Positions 60,575 to 64,000 of a stretch of DNA of 64,000 nt are shown here, piece by piece. The number at the start of each line of letters is the position of its first letter. Position 1 is the stretch's first letter. This DNA comes from Apostichopus californicus (taxonomy: Eukaryota > Echinodermata > Holothuroidea > Aspidochirotida > Stichopodidae), in NCBI GenBank assembly GCA_020650975.1, contig JAIPMN010000856.1:1934-65933 (forward strand), written 5' to 3'. Position numbers and translations under genes: made by a program. The notes under the pieces were generated by a model. The model worked only from the letters and a program-made list of their open reading frames with translations. It was not told the DNA's origin and did no database searches.

Positions 60575-60655
60575 TGTATATGCATATGCAAATGCATGTA
60601 TATGCATATGCATGTATATGTATATGCATGTATATGTATATATGCATGTAAATTG
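60575..60655. repeat. Microsatellite-like 'tatgcatatgcatgta' stretch
   Basis: This is an alternating purine-pyrimidine repeat with strong self-complementarity (tatgcata). The tyrosine, methionine and isoleucine-rich frames are artefacts. Confidence 0.85.
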
Positions 60656-60809
60656 CATGACATTTAACTTGCAGTGTGGCTACAACTCTCAATCTCTCTC
60701 TCTCTCCTCTTCAACACCTTTCACAAATAGGATGGGGTGGGGTGGGAGTGGGGTGGGGTGGGAGTGGGAATATGCAAGCATGCTTACTATTGATCCTTGA
60801 CAATTTGAT

Positions 60810-61315
60810 AAAATGAGCATTTGTGCTAAACATATACACGTTCATATACAAAATATGTATTACGATGTGCTACAAATATACAATCATATGTACAACAATG
60901 CATGCATGACCATGTGATTAAAATACACACTTATGTACACAGCAATGCTCGACTACGTGCGAGAAATTCATATCCATGTAATAAAAATGCTTACACATGT
61001 GCTAACAATACTGACACTATTGAACAAAAATGCATGACCTTGTGCTAGAATACACGACATGTGCTCAAATGCATGACAATGTGTCAAAAATACACGACCA
61101 TTTAACAAATGCATCATCATGTGCTTATAATGCACGCTCAAGAAATAAAATTGCATGACAATGTGCTAAAAGTATACGTCCATGTACTACAATGCATGAT
61201 CATGTGGTAACAATACACACTCAAGTACTGACAATGCATGGCCATGTGCTAACAACACACGTACAGTTGTATAAAAATGCATGACAATGTGCTAAAAGAA
61301 TGACAGAATTACACG
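60810..61315. repeat. Degenerate minisatellite, unit about 30 bp
   Basis: The motif 'catgaccatgtgctaa' plus 'caatacacg' recurs about 16 times with drift. Half-units alternate between 'atgcatgac' and 'tacacgac', suggesting a 60-bp higher-order unit. Confidence 0.85.
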
Positions 61316-62224
61316 ATCATGTATATTATAAATACATTCATGGCCATACGGATACAGCACAAAGTTTTCTCTTTGAGGAACGAAATCCAAGACAAGGAAT
61401 ACGATATACTTTTTTTTTCACTTATCCTACTCCCGATGACCCACCAGGCACCCATCATATACCCTTCCTTCCCGTCTCATAATACCCATTTTTTATTTAA
61501 AGTTTTTTTAACAAAACACGCATGACCTATTGTCACCGTCCTATCATACCAAATATAGTTAAGATATTAGTATTCATTGACGGTTACCGGAAGTATAAAA
61601 TGCGACTTAAAGGTCATCATCGCATTACCCCCAAGTTTAGCATGCTATTGAATTAAGCTACTTACAACAACAAAAAACGAGAATAAAAGTTTCCTGGAAG
61701 TTCCGTTTCCCCAGATTATGATATTCTCACAGATATTAAGAAGTCTCCACGGTGAGGCAAACCGCTTTGAGGGTGGGTATACATCCTTATTGAAATATGT
61801 GAACATCTGTGACCATTACCTGCCCATGTAGCATGCTTAGAGGCAATCCTGGTTACCTTTAAGTTGTGTAAAGTACGCTGTGCCTTTACTTCGGTTACAA
61901 CATTGTCTCTACCCGCCGTACAAGGAAGAATTAACAATGAAACGCGAACTTCTATACTAGTACTGTTTGCATTCATATCGAGTTTCATAGTTCGCCATAC
62001 ATATGCTGTATACTATATACATACATCAACTCCAAGAGCCTTTCACAGGCCAAGCAACTATGACGGCTCGCAGACACAAAAACAAATAACGGCTTGTGTT
62101 TTGTCGACTAATCAGCATTTTATTGTGAACGAGTAGTGGGTGCCCATAAAATTATGATTACTTTCGGGGAAGGAGGAAGTACATGTAGTATATGCTATGG
62201 GCACATATAAGCGAAAGATAGTAC

Positions 62225-62699
62225 AGGCAGGCGCAAACTGCACCGATCCGACACAAATCTCCCCGACTACTAGTCGGGGATCAGTTTGGAGACAATAATG
62301 GCCACCTAGTCGGGTCGGTGTCGGGTCCCATCGCCAGCTTAGGCTCACACTAGCCTAACGCAACAGTTTGATCTCCTGCTCATCAGTCCACATGGAAGCT
62401 GCCATGTTGCCTCTCTACAATCGTCGCCTGAATTTCACAACGCTTCCTCATTTGGTTAACCATGAGAACCGGATCAAAGTCGGGTCGTTGACAGCTGCAA
62501 AAGGTCACGACCGGACTCAACTGCGACATAACAGGCCCGACCCGACGACACGACGAGGTCGATGAGGTCACGACGAGAACCGACTGTCGGATCGTGGTCT
62601 GGTTTCAGAGCGAAATGTCGCGCAAACTGGACGGAACCGACTGATTATTCGTCGCAGTTGCGTCGGGTCGCTCGAGGTCGGTGCAGAGTGCGCTTGCCT
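62225..62699. mobile_element. Non-autonomous DNA transposon, CpG-rich
   Basis: The ends AGGCAGGCGCAAACTGCACC and the inverse of the right end (AGGCAAGCGCACTCTGCACC) form imperfect terminal inverted repeats of about 25 bp. The flanks TAC and TAA could be a degraded 3-bp target, as in Harbinger elements. The 475-bp interior is strikingly CpG-rich, with many cgac/gtcg motifs, unlike the AT-rich surroundings. It has no transposase. Confidence 0.6.
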
Positions 62700-62899
62700 T
62701 AAGCTTATAATTGAAAATAAATCACGTGGGTGATAAGGGAGGGATACTCACTTCGTCCTTCGCGTTCATAATGAGAAAATGTCTCCATGTTAACGTGTAG
62801 ATTACTTACGGGTATTTATGACTTGAGGCAAAGTTTAACTTCGATTCAGTGAACCTTTGTAAGGAAAAGGTAGCTGTACGTTAAACTGTGCTTCATGGT

Positions 62900-62980
62900 T
62901 ATACCAGGGTGCTGCTACTCTAACAGGGAGCTGCTACTAGAGTAGCAGCTCTTTGTTAGAGTAGCAGCTCCCTGATTATA
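62900..62980. repeat. Hairpin with about 30-bp arms
   Basis: The left arm 'gctgctactctaacaggg' plus 'agctgctact' is mirrored by its inverse after a 2-bp centre (62939-62940), with a few mismatches. Flanking 'tatacc' and 'attatacc' add outer pairing. It could be a tiny MITE. Confidence 0.75.
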
Positions 62981-63519
62981 CCACAAAATGCTCGCAATAT
63001 AAAGGACGGTCGGCTTATGATTCGGACGATGTTTTTTACCGTTTGTAGAGATATGTTTTCTTATAGCGTAGTTTTTTTGGGTCAGGGGTCTTGATGAACA
63101 TGCGGGGTTGGGGGTTGGGCTTATAAGATCGTTTGATGGAGTCGGTCAGGGTAGGCCCCTATGTGTAGTTTGGTGCATTTGGTTTTTGGCTGTATAATTA
63201 ATCGTTTTCTGATGTCGTCGAGCATATATTATGGTGATTGCATATCAGTTTACCTTATATCATTGCATTGCATTAAATTGAATTGCATATCAGATTATAA
63301 CGCAAAGATGGCGTAACGCCACGATTCAAACCTGTAAGCATATGTATTGTGTACATCTAATAAATTTATACCAAAGAAAAAAAAGGTTACAACTTTGGTA
63401 ATCGTGAAAAAATCTTACAAACAGAAAAGCCAGAAGGAGTTAGTGTTTCCTTTCCTTATAAGTTTAAATTGTATATGAAATTACCTGATGGATAGAGCAA
63501 CTGAGGAAAATGTGTCCTG

Positions 63520-63990
63520 AAATCAAGTACCAGAACATGATAGAATTCAGACCTGTACCCTCCACCAAAACAATAATGTTCGTGTACTAATTACAGAGAA
63601 GCCAGAGCCATATATACCAGATACTGCAGTTTTCTATCCGGAAATATCGTATTTACATAGTGTTCAAGGTTTGACACCTGGTGATCATTAAATGAACTCT
63701 GATCTACATCATATTGTGTGAAAACTAAACAATACTGAAGGCTATCATATCACGCATATATGAGCTCCTTTCATGTTCCGGTTCTGGAGACATAGCACCT
63801 TTGATGTTTTCACATTTTGCCTTCTGCTGATCCCTAATGACCTTTGACCTCCACCTCAAGCAATAGTGTTCGCTGAAATATTAGTAAATGCATGCCAAAA
63901 TTAAGAACTGTACAGGCGAGATATCATGTTTACAAGATTTTTACACTTTTTGGTGTCTCCCCCCCCCCCAAAAAAAACTTGGTAAAACTG
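63520..63990. repeat. Probable dispersed repeat, family unknown
   Basis: Two diverged blocks ('ccctccaccaaaacaata' with 'gtgttcgtgta'-like sequence at about 63558, and 'cctccacctcaagcaata' with 'gtgttcgctg' at about 63850) and the phrase 'tgacctttgacctcc' suggest an interspersed repeat. The ends are not defined, and it may run out of the window. Confidence 0.35.
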
Positions 63991-64000
63991 ACGATAGTTG

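Noticed and set aside
60810-61315. CRISPR-like or regulatory regular repeats
   Set aside because: This is a degenerate tandem minisatellite without distinct spacers.

Overview
The window is eukaryotic nuclear DNA, AT-rich, intron-rich and full of tandem repeats and small DNA transposons. The protein sequences (a 21-exon mitochondrial elongation factor G, a GPALPP1 homologue and two intron-free TRIM-like genes) and the density of hAT-type MITEs suggest a marine deuterostome invertebrate. An echinoderm, perhaps a sea cucumber, is my best guess, but this is inference and not proven by the sequence.

Region 1 (1-25.7 kb, minus strand): GFM1, the mitochondrial translation elongation factor G1. All 21 coding exons can be placed with consistent splice phases and join to a 750-residue protein, almost exactly the human length. 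Upstream of its 3' end lies a simple-sequence satellite (1.8-2.7 kb) interrupted by a hAT-type MITE. Its introns hold several tandem arrays and at least five further MITEs.

Region 2 (25.7-34.5 kb, plus strand): GPALPP1, five coding exons, 311 residues. It is head to head with GFM1, with 533 bp between the two start codons, so the two genes probably share a bidirectional promoter. The most unusual observation lies in this pair. In each gene one intron carries a minisatellite that begins inside the preceding exon, so the last exon codons and the 5' splice site are copied again and again through the intron (GFM1 exon 4, GPALPP1 exon 4).

Region 3 (34.5-40 kb): an unresolved stretch with a few well-formed minus-strand candidate exons (one resembling half of a C-type-lectin-like domain), a decayed LINE 3' end, and (GAT)n and (ATTC)n microsatellites.

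Region 4 (40-51 kb, minus strand): two TRIM-like genes, each with an uninterrupted coding region (615 and about 655 residues), about 7 kb apart. They share an unusual RING spacing and a similar C-terminal region of about 270 residues that is probably a beta-propeller. Only the second has an intact B-box. A tRNA-derived SINE, a LINE fragment and other repeats lie between them.

Region 5 (51-64 kb): no gene recognised. It is a mosaic of MITEs, a foldback hairpin, a repeat family in direct and inverted copies (55-58 kb), minisatellites, and a short run of Ns that looks like an assembly artefact.
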